Shown here in pieces: positions 24,203 to 33,129 of a DNA stretch of 40,252 nt. Under the pieces are notes generated by a model that was given only the letters and a program-made list of their open reading frames with translations, had not been told where the DNA came from and did no database searches. The position numbers and the translations under genes are program-made. Location of the stretch: NCBI RefSeq assembly GCF_014634805.1, contig NZ_BMBS01000016.1, positions 1-40,252 on the forward strand, read 5' to 3'. Position 1 is the stretch's first letter; every line of letters starts with the position of its first letter. The stretch is from Leuconostoc falkenbergense. Its GTDB lineage: Bacteria > Bacillota > Bacilli > Lactobacillales > Lactobacillaceae.

Positions 24203-24767
24203 TTTGCATTTGTCCTTTCAACACTTCTTCGACCTGTGTACGTTTGATACCAAAGGCATTTAAACGTTTAATCAACTGTTTGCCATTTGTATAACCAATG
24301 TGTAGCTTTTCGCCTACCACAACCCGACGTTCACGCGCATTTGGCCCACTTAAAAGGCCTTGTTGCAATAAAAATGATTGATCAATGTCACTTGATACAG
24401 TCAAGCGTGGTGTTATGATATGTCGCAAAGCATTTATAATGTCGTCCGGACTAGCATGTTCAATGCCTAATGATTTGTGAGGATTATCATGACTCGCACG
24501 AGCTTGATCTTGTGTGATGTATGCTTGTTTAGCCGTTGGAATAGCTTCTGACATAATATGGCGAATCCGCTGTCCATTAAAATCAGGATCGGTAAAAATA
24601 ATGACGCCTCGCTGTTTGGCAGCTAATTTTGCCCTATCAATTGCATCTTGATTAACGGCACTCCCGCCAGTTTCAATCGTATCAGCAATCACCGCCCGAG
24701 CAATGTTTTGCGTATCTGAACGACCTTCAACAATAATAACTTCATTGATGCGTTGTCTATTAATCAT
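24186..24767 (-). CDS. rnmV: Ribonuclease M5
   Basis: RNase M5 performs the final maturation of 5S rRNA in low-GC Gram-positives. The 193 aa protein has an N-terminal Toprim domain, with EVIIVEGRSDTQNI carrying the catalytic glutamate (about 9-22) and VIIFTDPDFNGQRIR with the DxD-type acidic pair (about 54-68), followed by the C-terminal DUF4093 domain. The pairing with rsmA and tatD is conserved. It overlaps both neighbours. Confidence 0.95.
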   Translation of the reverse strand: MINRQRINEVIIVEGRSDTQNIARAVIADTIETGGSAVNQDAIDRAKLAAKQRGVIIFTDPDFNGQRIRHIMSEAIPTAKQAYITQDQARASHDNPHKSLGIEHASPDDIINALRHIITPRLTVSSDIDQSFLLQQGLLSGPNARERRVVVGEKLHIGYTNGKQLIKRLNAFGIKRTQVEEVLKGQMQSGKNN

Positions 24768-25557
24768 GATTTAAAAACAAGCGATGCGCATTTTGACGTG
24801 TTAAATCAGATAACGCCTTTGGAGACATGTCTAACGTTTCTGCTAGACTATCAATGACATACTTAACAAAAGCCGGTTCGTTAGTTTTGCCACGATAAGG
24901 CGTAGGCGCCAAATAAGGCGCGTCAGTTTCAACTAAAATACGGTCTAATGGTACAACCTTTGCGGCGTCTCGTACTTCTTGAGCTTTTTTAAAGCTAACA
25001 ACACCACTAAACGAAATTGACATTCCCAGATCAACAAAAGCTAGCGCCTGTTCTGGTGTGCCTGAAAAGCTATGCATCACACCTTTTGTGACACCAGACG
25101 CTTTTAGAATTTGATAAACATCCTCAAACGCATCTCGATTATGAATGATAACAGGTAAATCATATTTTTTTGCTAATGCCAAATGCGTCAAAAAAGTTTC
25201 TTTCTGAGTTTCATGAGAAGTACTTTCCCAATAATAATCTAAGCCTGTCTCACCAACACCCACGACTTTGTCCTGTTGCAACTGCTCCGCCAACGTAGTG
25301 GCTGCTGTCTCGTCAAAGCCATCTGTATCTTCTGGTTGAAATCCTAAAACGGCGTATACATTTTCATGCGACTGCGCAATTGACAAAGCACGTTGATTAG
25401 CAACTGCATCATAACCAACAATATTCATTTCCATTACTCGAAATTCGTTTGCCCGCCCAATATAGGCGTCTACATCATGATATAATTTATCATCATTTAA
25501 ATGTGTATGTGTATCGTAACTATCTGCCGGTGTCTTGGTTGGATCATAAATTGCCAT
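24760..25557 (-). CDS. TatD-family metal-dependent hydrolase
   Basis: TatD-family proteins are TIM-barrel metal-dependent nucleases (3'-5' exonuclease activity in E. coli TatD). Visible metal ligands are DTHTHLND near the start, GVGETGLDYYW, the histidine in VIIHNRDA, VMHSFSG, and the aspartate in LVETDAPYLAP. I start it at the ATG at 25557 (265 aa) because GGAGG lies six bases upstream; the frame extends four codons to a TTG, which would swallow that ribosome site. First gene of tatD-rnmV-rsmA. The exact substrate is unknown. Confidence 0.93.
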   Translation of the reverse strand: MAIYDPTKTPADSYDTHTHLNDDKLYHDVDAYIGRANEFRVMEMNIVGYDAVANQRALSIAQSHENVYAVLGFQPEDTDGFDETAATTLAEQLQQDKVVGVGETGLDYYWESTSHETQKETFLTHLALAKKYDLPVIIHNRDAFEDVYQILKASGVTKGVMHSFSGTPEQALAFVDLGMSISFSGVVSFKKAQEVRDAAKVVPLDRILVETDAPYLAPTPYRGKTNEPAFVKYVIDSLAETLDMSPKALSDLTRQNAHRLFLNHD

Positions 25558-25613
25558 TTTGGCCTCCAAATTATTATTTAAGCTAATACTAAGTATATCA
25601 TGGTTCTACGTCA

Positions 25614-25637
25614 ATAAAAAAACCGCTTTTTGCGGTT
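25614..25637 (-). terminator. Terminator of the yqhY-nusB transcript
   Basis: AACCGC-AAAAA-GCGGTT followed by seven T residues on the minus strand, directly at the nusB stop codon. Confidence 0.85.
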
Positions 25638-26041
25638 TAATTAGTTGGTGCGAAGTTTTTTAGTACACCATTAACAAACTTACGATCATCATCATCAGCG
25701 AACGTCTTAGTTAATTCCACTGCCTCATCGATGGCAACCTTATATGGTGTTGCTTTGATTGAAACTAGTTCATAAATGGCTAAACGTAGTATAACGAGAT
25801 CAGCTTTGTTGATTCGGTTTATTGCCCAACCATCAGCTAAATGAGCCGAAATTTGCTCATCCAAGTCATTTTTTGATCCCAACACACCATTAATTAATCT
25901 TGGCAAATAATCATCAAATGTTTTACCATTCAAAACAATGTCGTATAAATCATCAATTTTGCTGTCTTGCGGATCCTTTTCAAGTGCAAAAAGAATTTGA
26001 AATGCAGCTTGGCGAGACTCATGTCGCGTTAAACTTGCCAT
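25637..26041 (-). CDS. nusB: Transcription antitermination factor NusB
   Basis: NusB binds boxA RNA with S10 and takes part in rRNA antitermination. The 134 aa all-helical protein starts MASLTRHESRQAAFQILFALE and ends with the conserved INRINKADLVILRLAIYEL and IDEAVELTKTFADDDDRKFVNGVLKNF segments. It overlaps the yqhY stop by one base. The yqhY-nusB order is standard in Firmicutes. Confidence 0.96.
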   Translation of the reverse strand: MASLTRHESRQAAFQILFALEKDPQDSKIDDLYDIVLNGKTFDDYLPRLINGVLGSKNDLDEQISAHLADGWAINRINKADLVILRLAIYELVSIKATPYKVAIDEAVELTKTFADDDDRKFVNGVLKNFAPTN

Positions 26042-26490
26042 TAATTAGATACCTCGTCACCAAATAAATTATTGGGATCAATTGCACTGTCCGCTTTTTC
26101 TGGTACAATACCGCTGACGTGAACATTGATTCTTTCAACATGCAAATCCGTCATAGATGCAATTTGTGATTTGATAGCATTCTGAATATTCAAAGCAACT
26201 TTTGGCACCGCCACGCCATATTGTACGAAAACATAGGCATCAATCACCAATCCATCAGTCGTTTGTTGTAATTCAACACCTTTACCACGCGCATTAGAAC
26301 CAAAAACGCTTGTAAAGCGATCAGATAATTTACCACGCATCGAATAAACACCGCTAACTTCCTGAGCAGCAATTTGCGCGATAATTTCAACAACTTCAGG
26401 TGTTACTTGTGTCGTACCTGACACATCACTTTTAGTTGCTAACAATAAATTTTTATTTGCCGTTTTGCCTTGCTTGATTTCTCTGGCCAT
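26041..26490 (-). CDS. Asp23/Gls24-family protein (YqhY type)
   Basis: This 149 aa protein has the Asp23/DUF322 domain at about 25-140, with VTPEVVEIIAQIAAQEVSGVYSMRG and the VDAYVFVQYG-like strand (VIDAYVFVQYGVAVPKVALNIQNAIKSQI). The family includes envelope-stress proteins; YqhY of Bacillus is linked to acetyl-CoA carboxylase and fatty acid synthesis. Here it directly precedes nusB, as in Bacillus. No signal peptide. The ATG is preceded by a GAGGAG-like site. Confidence 0.9.
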   Translation of the reverse strand: MAREIKQGKTANKNLLLATKSDVSGTTQVTPEVVEIIAQIAAQEVSGVYSMRGKLSDRFTSVFGSNARGKGVELQQTTDGLVIDAYVFVQYGVAVPKVALNIQNAIKSQIASMTDLHVERINVHVSGIVPEKADSAIDPNNLFGDEVSN

Positions 26491-26512
26491 AGTTACTCCT
26501 CGACAAGCTATT

Positions 26513-26541
26513 TAAAATAAAAAGTTCCACAAGGGAACTTT
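26513..26541 (-). terminator. Probable terminator downstream of efp
   Basis: AAAGTTCC paired with GGAACTTT (8 bp), followed by TTATTTT on the minus strand. It lies about 100 bases after the efp stop; the gap between holds no gene I can see. Confidence 0.6.
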
Positions 26542-26643
26542 CAGGGTTACCGTGTACAGTTGCATTTAATCGTAACGACTGTGTTTTGACTTAATCACTT
26601 GCTTAATGCTATCAAAAGACAATTCATTCGAACTAAACTGTAA

Positions 26644-27204
26644 TCACGCGCGGCCCTTATATGAACCGTCTTCAGTATTAACAATAATTGTTTCACCTTC
26701 GTTAACGAAGTCAGGAACTGTGATTGTAGCACCAGTTTCAACTGTTGCAGGCTTACCTGAACCGGTAGCAGTTGCACCTTTGATACCTGGTTGTGTTTCA
26801 GTAACTTTCAATTGAACAGTTGATGGTAATTCAGCTCCCAAAATTTCGTTACCGTACATTGTGATCTTAACTTCCATACCTTCAAGCAAAAACTTCAAAG
26901 CATTAGTCAAATGTTCATCAGGAATGTTCACTTGTTCGTAAGATTCAACATCCATGAACACACGACCGTCATTTTCAGCGTACAAATATGACATTGGACG
27001 TGTCGTGATGTCTGCTTGTTCAAACTTATCACCTGGTCGGAATGTCACTTCGTTAACTGCACCAGTACGCAAATTCTTTAACTTTGAACGTACAAAGGCA
27101 CCACCTTTTCCAGGCTTAACGTGTTGAAAATCCAAAACGCGCCAAATTGAGTTTGAATATTCGATTGTCAAACCCGTCTTTAAGTCATTCATGCCGATTG
27201 CCAT
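26644..27204 (-). CDS. efp: Translation elongation factor P
   Basis: EF-P relieves ribosome stalling at polyproline stretches. The 186 aa protein shows the three beta-barrel domains, starting [41 protein letters not shown]. The tip lysine is in KPGKGG (about residue 33); the modification needed in this lineage cannot be inferred from the window. AGAGGA precedes the ATG, and an extended -10 promoter lies about 33 bases upstream. Confidence 0.97.
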   Translation of the reverse strand: MAIGMNDLKTGLTIEYSNSIWRVLDFQHVKPGKGGAFVRSKLKNLRTGAVNEVTFRPGDKFEQADITTRPMSYLYAENDGRVFMDVESYEQVNIPDEHLTNALKFLLEGMEVKITMYGNEILGAELPSTVQLKVTETQPGIKGATATGSGKPATVETGATITVPDFVNEGETIIVNTEDGSYKGRA

Positions 27205-27236
27205 GATTAGTATCCTCTTTATTCAGTAATATGATT

Positions 27237-27273
27237 ATTATAACAGAAATCCCCTCTTAATAGTAGGGATTTC
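27237..27273 (-). promoter_or_regulatory. efp promoter with upstream inverted repeat
   Basis: Extended -10 TGT-TATAAT (27245-27237). Immediately upstream GAAATCCC and GGGATTTC (27273-27246) form an 8-bp inverted repeat covering the -35 region. There is no T-run, so it is more likely an operator or remnant than a terminator of the upstream gene. Confidence 0.55.
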
Positions 27274-27310
27274 AAACAAGTAAAAATTTTACCACATTTA
27301 CATGTTATTT

Positions 27311-27769
27311 TCAATCTTTTTTGCTATTTAGCTCCGGCTGCACAATCAATGCGTCTAGGCGACGAAGCGTTTTTAAGAATTCTTTTCCTTCAGATATACC
27401 AAAAATATCTAACCACTTATTGAAACGTTGGCGAACACTTTGTGCAATAATTGCTTCAACTTCGACGCCTTTAGGCGTTAAGACTAACAGCACACGGCGC
27501 CGGTCATCTGGATCTTTTTCTTGGTTTAAATAACCTCGGTCAAACAATGGTTTGAGTTACCGGGCAATTGCTCCCTTAGTTACACCACGATCTTTAGCGA
27601 TTTCGGTCATAGTCAAGGGTTCCTCACTTTGGGAAACAGCTGCCATGATTAACCATTGTTCAAATGATGCACCATACGGATTAGCTGGTTGTGAAATTAA
27701 TTTTTCTAGATTTTTAATTGCTGACATATAAACACTTACAAACTCACTCAATAGATCTGAATTTTTCAT
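27311..27769 (-). pseudogene. MarR-family regulator interrupted by a nonsense codon
   Basis: Two open stretches in the same frame (27769-27557 and 27547-27311) make up one MarR-family winged-helix regulator of about 152 aa, broken by a single TAA at 27559-27557. The reading continues across the stop as ..TKGAIAR-stop-LKPLFDRGYLNQEKDPDDRRRVLLVLTPKG.., where family members usually have glutamine or similar, so one C-to-T change (CAA to TAA) explains it. The wing motif DPDDRRRVLLVLTPKG is intact. The stop falls at the end of the recognition helix, so a truncated product could not bind DNA normally. It follows the LOG gene by nine bases. Sequencing error or readthrough are alternatives. Confidence 0.85.
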
Positions 27770-27778
27770 TTTATTTCC

Positions 27779-28324
27779 TCACATGCTGTCAATCATGGCC
27801 ATCACTTCTTCGAGATTATCGTAAACATGCACCCATTTCATGTCGCTAGTGTTAACAAAATGATCGTCAACCATTTGATCCAACCACTTTTCAAAATAAT
27901 CATAAAAACCGTTGATATTGTACAAAATAAGTGGCTTGTGGTGCAATCCTAACTTGCCCCAGCTAATAACTTGCGCTAATTCTTCTAATGTACCAAGACC
28001 ACCTGGTAAAACAACAAATACATCTGAATAATCAATTAGTAGCTGTTTCCGCTCTGTCATTGATTCTACTTCAATCAATTGCGTTATTTTATCTGCATCA
28101 ATGGCATCCTCAGCCAAATTCCGTGGTGAAATACCTAAAACCTCACCATGATTAGCCATAACACTCGTCGCCAAGGTCCCCATTAGCCCATCTTTTCCGC
28201 CACCATATACAAGGTGCAGCCCACGATCGGCTATTTGTTTACCAAGCGCTTGTGTTTGCATCTTAAATTGGGGATTGCTACCGAATTGTGATCCCAAAAA
28301 AACGCCAATTGTCTTTATCGTCAT
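27779..28324 (-). CDS. LOG-family nucleoside monophosphate phosphoribohydrolase (TIGR00730)
   Basis: The 181 aa Rossmann-fold protein has GVFLGSQFGSNPQF near the N-terminus, GGGKDGLMGTLA (about 41-52) and the LOG signature VVLPGGLGTLEELAQV (about 104-119). Plant LOGs release free cytokinin bases from riboside monophosphates; bacterial members cleave the N-glycosidic bond of AMP and related nucleotides. Its role here is unknown. It is the first gene of a pair with the broken MarR regulator. Confidence 0.9.
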   Translation of the reverse strand: MTIKTIGVFLGSQFGSNPQFKMQTQALGKQIADRGLHLVYGGGKDGLMGTLATSVMANHGEVLGISPRNLAEDAIDADKITQLIEVESMTERKQLLIDYSDVFVVLPGGLGTLEELAQVISWGKLGLHHKPLILYNINGFYDYFEKWLDQMVDDHFVNTSDMKWVHVYDNLEEVMAMIDSM

Positions 28325-28461
28325 TTGTTTATCCCTTACACCAATTTACCAATTATAGTATTAATAATCAAGTGAAGTATCTTAAAATCAGTCCATGTGG
28401 TAAACTAGTAGTTAAGGTTTTCGTTCGTGACAAATTAAAATACTATTTTTTGGAGGCATTT

Positions 28462-28674
28462 ATGATTTTTAAAGTTTACTATCAAGAACACCCTGAGCGC
28501 AATCCAAAGCGCGAAACAACACAGTCACTGTATTTAGAGGCTGAAAGTTTACCTCAAGCGCGTGAGTTAATTGAGGAAAACACGCAATACAACGTGGAGT
28601 ATATCGAAGAATTGTCAGATAAGGCTGTAACATACGAAAAGGCCTACCCTCACTTCGAAATCACAACATTCTAA
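28462..28674 (+). CDS. rpoY: RNA polymerase epsilon subunit
   Basis: This is the small 70 aa epsilon subunit of Firmicute RNA polymerase (DUF1447, YkzG). It starts MIFKVYYQEHPERNPKRETTQSLYLEAESLPQARELI. I use the ATG at 28462 because GGAGG lies seven bases upstream and the homology begins there; the frame is open further upstream but without family similarity. Its stop overlaps the rnjA ATG (TAATG), the arrangement conserved with RNase J1 in Bacillus and relatives. Confidence 0.93.
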   Translation: MIFKVYYQEHPERNPKRETTQSLYLEAESLPQARELIEENTQYNVEYIEELSDKAVTYEKAYPHFEITTF

Positions 28675-30356
28675 TGACATATTCAGTAGATATTAAACCT
28701 AATGAAGTCGCAGTTTATGCGCTAGGCGGTTTAGGCGAAATCGGTAAAAATACGTACGGTATTGAGTATCAAGATGAAATCATTGTCGTCGACGCAGGCA
28801 TTAAGTTCCCCGAAGACGAATTACTTGGTATCGACTATGTTATCCCAGACTATACTTACCTAGTGGATAATATCGATCGCGTTAAGGCACTGGTAATCAC
28901 TCACGGACACGAAGACCATATCGGTGCTATCGCCTACTTTTTACAAGCTGTTAATGTACCAGTTTATGCTGGCCCATTAGCCATGGCACTCATCAAAAAC
29001 AAACTCGAAGAGAAACAACTACTTAACCGTGTCGAGTTACACGAAATTACCGATGGTTCCGTATTAGAATTTGATAAAATGAGTGTCGAATTTTTCCGAA
29101 CAACTCACTCAATTCCCGATGTGTTTGGTGTTGCGGTGCACACACCAGTTGGCACAATTGTGGAAACTGGTGACTTTAAATTTGATCTCACCCCAACTAC
29201 TAAGCAGCCACCTAACCTTTGGTCAATGGCACGCATTGGTGAAAATGGTGTTTTGCTCATGATGAGTGACTCAACCAATGCTGAGCGTCCAGAATGGACA
29301 AAATCAGAAGCTTGGGTAGCAAAGTCTGTTAATCGTATTTTTGACAAAATTGAACATGGTCGTATTATCTTTGCTACTTTTGCCTCAAATATGAATCGTG
29401 TACGAATGGCAACAGATGCCGCTATTGCGCGTGGTCGCAAAATTGCAGTATTTGGTCGTTCTATGGAATCTGCCGTGACAAACGGCCGTGCACTGGGTTA
29501 TCTCAATATTCCTGATGACATGCTCGTTGAGCAATCAGACATTAAACATATTCCTGATGACGAACTTTTGATTTTATCAACTGGTTCTCAAGGTGAACCA
29601 ATGGCTGCATTAGCGCGAATTGCTGAAGGTACTCATAAACAAATTCGCCTGAAGCCTAAAGATAATGTCATATTTTCATCGTCACCCATTCCTGGTAATA
29701 CCGCTTCTGTCAACGCTGTTATTAATAAATTAGAAGAAGGTGGCGCAAATGTTATTTATGGTAAAGTCAATAACATTCACACTTCTGGTCACGGTGGTCA
29801 AGAAGAAGAAAAGTTGATGCTAGCACTAATGAAGCCCAAGTTTTTCATGCCTGTTCACGGTGAATATCGTATGTTAAAAGTTCACGCTTCTTTAGCGCAT
29901 GAATTAGATATTCCCGATGATCACACTTTCATCCTTGAAAACGGTGACGTTCTGGCATTAGATGGCGAAAATGCCCGTGTTGCAGGTCATTTTCCAGGTG
30001 AGGATACCTATATTGATGGATCTGGAATCGGTGATATTGGGTCGGTTGTCTTACATGATCGTCAAAAGCTATCACAAGATGGGTTAGTCGTCGTCACTGC
30101 AACCATCAATCTCAGCAAAAAGGAAATCCTTTCCGGTCCAGATATTTTATCACGTGGGTTCGTTTATATGCGTGAATCTGGCGACTTAATCAATGAAGGT
30201 CGTCGTGTTATTTTCGGTACAATTCGTCGTGTAATGAACAATGCCAACGCAAGTGAATCAGATATTCGTCAAGCTGTTATTGATGAATTATCACGCTTTT
30301 TGTACAAAGAGACTGCTCGAAAGCCAATGATTTTACCTATGTTAATTATGATGTAA
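28674..30356 (+). CDS. rnjA: Ribonuclease J1
   Basis: RNase J1 is the main 5'-3' exonuclease/endonuclease for mRNA turnover in this group. The 560 aa protein has a metallo-beta-lactamase domain with ITHGHEDHIGA (H77, H79, D81, H82), TTHSIPD and VETGDFKFD, a beta-CASP domain with MSDSTNAE and the later TGSQGEPMAAL, and TSGHGGQEE and MPVHGEYRML motifs. The C-terminal domain is present. It is translationally coupled to rpoY and followed by its own terminator. Length and motifs match RNase J1 rather than J2. Confidence 0.95.
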   Translation: MTYSVDIKPNEVAVYALGGLGEIGKNTYGIEYQDEIIVVDAGIKFPEDELLGIDYVIPDYTYLVDNIDRVKALVITHGHEDHIGAIAYFLQAVNVPVYAGPLAMALIKNKLEEKQLLNRVELHEITDGSVLEFDKMSVEFFRTTHSIPDVFGVAVHTPVGTIVETGDFKFDLTPTTKQPPNLWSMARIGENGVLLMMSDSTNAERPEWTKSEAWVAKSVNRIFDKIEHGRIIFATFASNMNRVRMATDAAIARGRKIAVFGRSMESAVTNGRALGYLNIPDDMLVEQSDIKHIPDDELLILSTGSQGEPMAALARIAEGTHKQIRLKPKDNVIFSSSPIPGNTASVNAVINKLEEGGANVIYGKVNNIHTSGHGGQEEEKLMLALMKPKFFMPVHGEYRMLKVHASLAHELDIPDDHTFILENGDVLALDGENARVAGHFPGEDTYIDGSGIGDIGSVVLHDRQKLSQDGLVVVTATINLSKKEILSGPDILSRGFVYMRESGDLINEGRRVIFGTIRRVMNNANASESDIRQAVIDELSRFLYKETARKPMILPMLIMM

Positions 30357-30392
30357 TAAAAACCACTAAATTTTAATAATTTGGTGGTTTTT
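30357..30392 (+). terminator. Terminator of rpoY-rnjA
   Basis: AAAAACCACTAAA with TTTGGTGGTTTTT, a 13-bp stem with a nine-base loop and T5, starting just after the stop codon. Confidence 0.85.
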
Positions 30393-30541
30393 GACTGTTT
30401 TTTTGAATATTATTGTTATTATTTTGTGCCCAACTCCAAACATTATGTGTCCCATCATAACAAAATACAGACATTACAAAAACAAATACGTAATTATTCG
30501 GAAAAAAACTAGCATATTCTCAAAACACCTAGAACGCAATA

Positions 30542-30550
30542 TGTTACAAT
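30542..30550 (+). promoter_or_regulatory. Extended -10 promoter of ppcA
   Basis: TGT-TACAAT lies 29 bases before the ppcA ATG. No good -35 is seen, as expected for an extended -10 promoter. The rest of the 222-base gap after rnjA (30357-30578) holds its terminator and AT-rich sequence. Confidence 0.55.
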
Positions 30551-30578
30551 ACTGTAAGTAAAACATTAAGGAGCTATC

Positions 30579-32093
30579 ATGACAACACGTAAAATTCCTA
30601 CAATCATGGGTACACAGCATCCCGATAACGCTAATGCACCTTTCTGGGACAGTTCTCAGCAACCATTCATCAGCGCTTATCGTGAGACCAGCGAAGCATT
30701 TGAAAACTTTAGTGAATTAAATGTTGACGAATATATGTGGGATTGGGAAGGTAAACATGCCGATGCCGCAGTCATTGATCGCTTATTCAGCTCAGAGTAT
30801 GACTATTTCAAGGAAAATCAAATTGGACGAGACAAGTTTTTAACATTCCGATTTCCAAATATTTGGGAAGAAAAAGGTTACAACTTGATGCAAGCAATGA
30901 CCGCCTTTTTGAGTTCCGAAGATTTTGCACATGATCTTGGCTTCACTCGGCCTTTATTTGAAGCCATCTTGCCAATGGCACAGCGTGCAGACCAAATTTT
31001 AAAAATGCAACTTTTATTTGAAAAATTAGCAAATTTCAAAACAGCAGAGTTCACGCGTTCAGATAAAAACACACCTTATATCGAAATGATTCCGTTATTT
31101 GAAGATTTTGATACGCAATTACATGCACCGGAAATTTTAAAAGAATACTTAACACTCCATGAAGAACATTTTGGTTTCCGACCAAAGTATTTACGTGTGT
31201 TCTTGGCAGGATCTGATTCAGCCTTGACTGCCGGATTTATGAGTTCGATTACAGGTAACAAATTAGCAATTGCAAGATTACATGAATTTGCTGAGCAAGA
31301 AAACATTGAAATCTATCCTATTTCTGGAACAGGATCGGCTATTTTTAGAGGTGGTCTATCACCACGTCGTATTGATCGCTATGTCAAAGAATTTCCCGGT
31401 GTCAGAACAGCGACAGTCCAATCAGCTTTCCGTTATGATTTTCCATTGGAGGATGTCCAATCCGCCATTGCCAAATTAAAAGCAGAACTACCAGTTGCCG
31501 AACCACTCAAAATTAACCCTGAAGACCAAAAAATATTAGCCGAAGTTGCTGAAATTTCAGCTAAATATTATTCAAATACGCTAGATAACTTAGTGCCAAG
31601 TATGCAACCAATTTTCAAGGCGTTTCCAAAGCGTCGTGATCGTCGTCAACACGTTGGTGTTCTTGGCTACTCGCGTTCTGTTGATGGTATCGAATTGCCT
31701 CGGGCAATTAACTTCACAGGTGCGTTCTATTCTGTTGGTGTTCCCCCTGAATTTATTGGTTTCGGGCGTGCCCTGAAACAGCTTAATGCTGACCATCTTG
31801 GTGTTTTTGTGAGACATTATCCAAGTATGAAGCAGGACTTCCGAGAATTGGCTCGTTATGTCAACATGGATGCCCTACAAATCTTAAAAACTCAGAGTCC
31901 AGCTTGGGCTGAAGTGGAAGAAGATATTTTGATTTTGCAAGATATCTTTGGTTTCGAACTCCAACCGCTAACTAGAGAAGAAAAACAGCATGCAGAAATT
32001 GCGCTACAAGTTGTGCAAATTAAGGACGGTGCACCAATTGCCGTAACAGCACTCATTAATCGCATGGCCCAATTACGCCATTTTCTTGGTTAA
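30579..32093 (+). CDS. ppcA: Archaeal-type phosphoenolpyruvate carboxylase
   Basis: The enzyme carboxylates PEP to oxaloacetate, feeding aspartate and other amino acids. At 504 aa it is about half the length of the usual bacterial enzyme and belongs to the archaeal-type (PEPcase type 2) family found in archaea and a few bacteria such as Leuconostoc and Oenococcus. Characteristic segments are KIPTIMGTQHPDNA at the start, YMWDWEGKHADAAVIDRLF (about 51-69), ISGTGSAIFRGGLSPRR, and YSRSVDGIELPRAINFTGAFYSVGVPPEFIGFGRAL. AAGGAG precedes the ATG. The usual LAB alternative, pyruvate carboxylase next to ftsW, is absent from this window. Ancient transfer is a reasonable but unproven inference. Confidence 0.95.
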   Translation: MTTRKIPTIMGTQHPDNANAPFWDSSQQPFISAYRETSEAFENFSELNVDEYMWDWEGKHADAAVIDRLFSSEYDYFKENQIGRDKFLTFRFPNIWEEKGYNLMQAMTAFLSSEDFAHDLGFTRPLFEAILPMAQRADQILKMQLLFEKLANFKTAEFTRSDKNTPYIEMIPLFEDFDTQLHAPEILKEYLTLHEEHFGFRPKYLRVFLAGSDSALTAGFMSSITGNKLAIARLHEFAEQENIEIYPISGTGSAIFRGGLSPRRIDRYVKEFPGVRTATVQSAFRYDFPLEDVQSAIAKLKAELPVAEPLKINPEDQKILAEVAEISAKYYSNTLDNLVPSMQPIFKAFPKRRDRRQHVGVLGYSRSVDGIELPRAINFTGAFYSVGVPPEFIGFGRALKQLNADHLGVFVRHYPSMKQDFRELARYVNMDALQILKTQSPAWAEVEEDILILQDIFGFELQPLTREEKQHAEIALQVVQIKDGAPIAVTALINRMAQLRHFLG

Positions 32094-32128
32094 AAAACAT
32101 CCTAAAAACCGTACTTATCGTTTGATAA

Positions 32129-32152
32129 ATAGCCTTAACGGGCTTTTTTTGT
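32129..32152 (+). terminator. Weak terminator after ppcA
   Basis: AGCC-TTAACG-GGCT followed by T7. The stem is only four base pairs, but the T-run is good and no other terminator is seen. Confidence 0.5.
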
Positions 32153-32191
32153 TACAATAAAATTAATTTGTTTGAAAGTTTGAGCGTGTCA

Positions 32192-33127
32192 ATGCCACAA
32201 TTCTATGTTATTAACAATCCTCTTGCTGGCAGTGGACGCCACCAAGAAACAATCTCAACAATTAAATATCAACTAACCTTTGTCTCATGGCAAGACACGA
32301 CTTTTGCAGGACAAGCAACCCGTATTGCAAAAAAATTAGCTAAGGATTTGCCTGATATTCCTTCAGACAATGTCATATTGGCGATTGGTGGTGACGGTAC
32401 ATTAAATGAAGTCCTCAACGGATTACTCAAATTTAAACGACGAAACCCACTGCCCATTGCTTATCTACCCAATGGATCTGGCAATGACTTTGCTCGTGCG
32501 GCACAATTAGGTGATGCCAATGAATCTTTGTCACGACTAGCAAAAATTAGATCCTCACAATTACTGACGGTCGGCAAAATTGTTGGTGATGCACCAAAAA
32601 AGCAAACAAGGTATTTTGTCAATAATTTAGGCATTGGTTTCGATGCAGCAGTCGTCTCACAAACCAATCATGATAAATGGAAAGCCCGTCTCAACAAAAT
32701 TGGTTTAGGTTCATTGAGCTATCTTTTTTCTGTTCTCAAGGTATTTACAAATCAAAAGAGTTTTCCTGTTACGATTAATTCAGGAGATGACTACCTCAAT
32801 TTTCCGCGTGTTTTTTTGCTGACACTAACTAACCACGCTTATTTTGGTGGTGGTATCGCAATTTTGCCTGAAGCTAAGCTCACAACCTTTGGATTAGATT
32901 TGGTTATCGCAGAGAAAATGAGTTTTGCTGAGTTTGTAGCAATGTTTCTTGCTTTAAAAAGAAATGGCAGACATCTCAAATTCAAAAAGGTTCATCATAT
33001 CAAAATGTCACAAAATGCTTCTATTCATGTCCGTGACATTCAACCCGGCCAAGTTGACGGTGAGGAATTAGGCAATGGTAGCTACGATTTTCAATTAAAA
33101 TTTGAACATTATCCATTTTGGATTTGA
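32192..33127 (+). CDS. YegS/DgkB-like lipid (diacylglycerol) kinase
   Basis: This 311 aa soluble kinase belongs to the DAGK-catalytic family (DgkB, YegS, BmrU). The N-terminus FYVINNPLAGSGR, the glycine-rich nucleotide loop ILAIGGDGTLNEVLNGLL (about 61-78) and LPNGSGNDFARA (about 91-102) are diagnostic. It likely returns diacylglycerol to phosphatidic acid during lipoteichoic acid turnover, or phosphorylates a related lipid. I prefer the ATG at 32192; the frame also offers TTG at 32168 and GTG at 32186, and no option has a good Shine-Dalgarno sequence. An extended -10 (TGT-TACAAT, 32150-32158) lies upstream. Confidence 0.9.
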   Translation: MPQFYVINNPLAGSGRHQETISTIKYQLTFVSWQDTTFAGQATRIAKKLAKDLPDIPSDNVILAIGGDGTLNEVLNGLLKFKRRNPLPIAYLPNGSGNDFARAAQLGDANESLSRLAKIRSSQLLTVGKIVGDAPKKQTRYFVNNLGIGFDAAVVSQTNHDKWKARLNKIGLGSLSYLFSVLKVFTNQKSFPVTINSGDDYLNFPRVFLLTLTNHAYFGGGIAILPEAKLTTFGLDLVIAEKMSFAEFVAMFLALKRNGRHLKFKKVHHIKMSQNASIHVRDIQPGQVDGEELGNGSYDFQLKFEHYPFWI

Positions 33128-33129
33128 AT

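Noticed and set aside
28288-28461. N-terminal extension of rpoY
   Set aside because: No similarity to the epsilon subunit, and a perfect GGAGG site serves the ATG at 28462.
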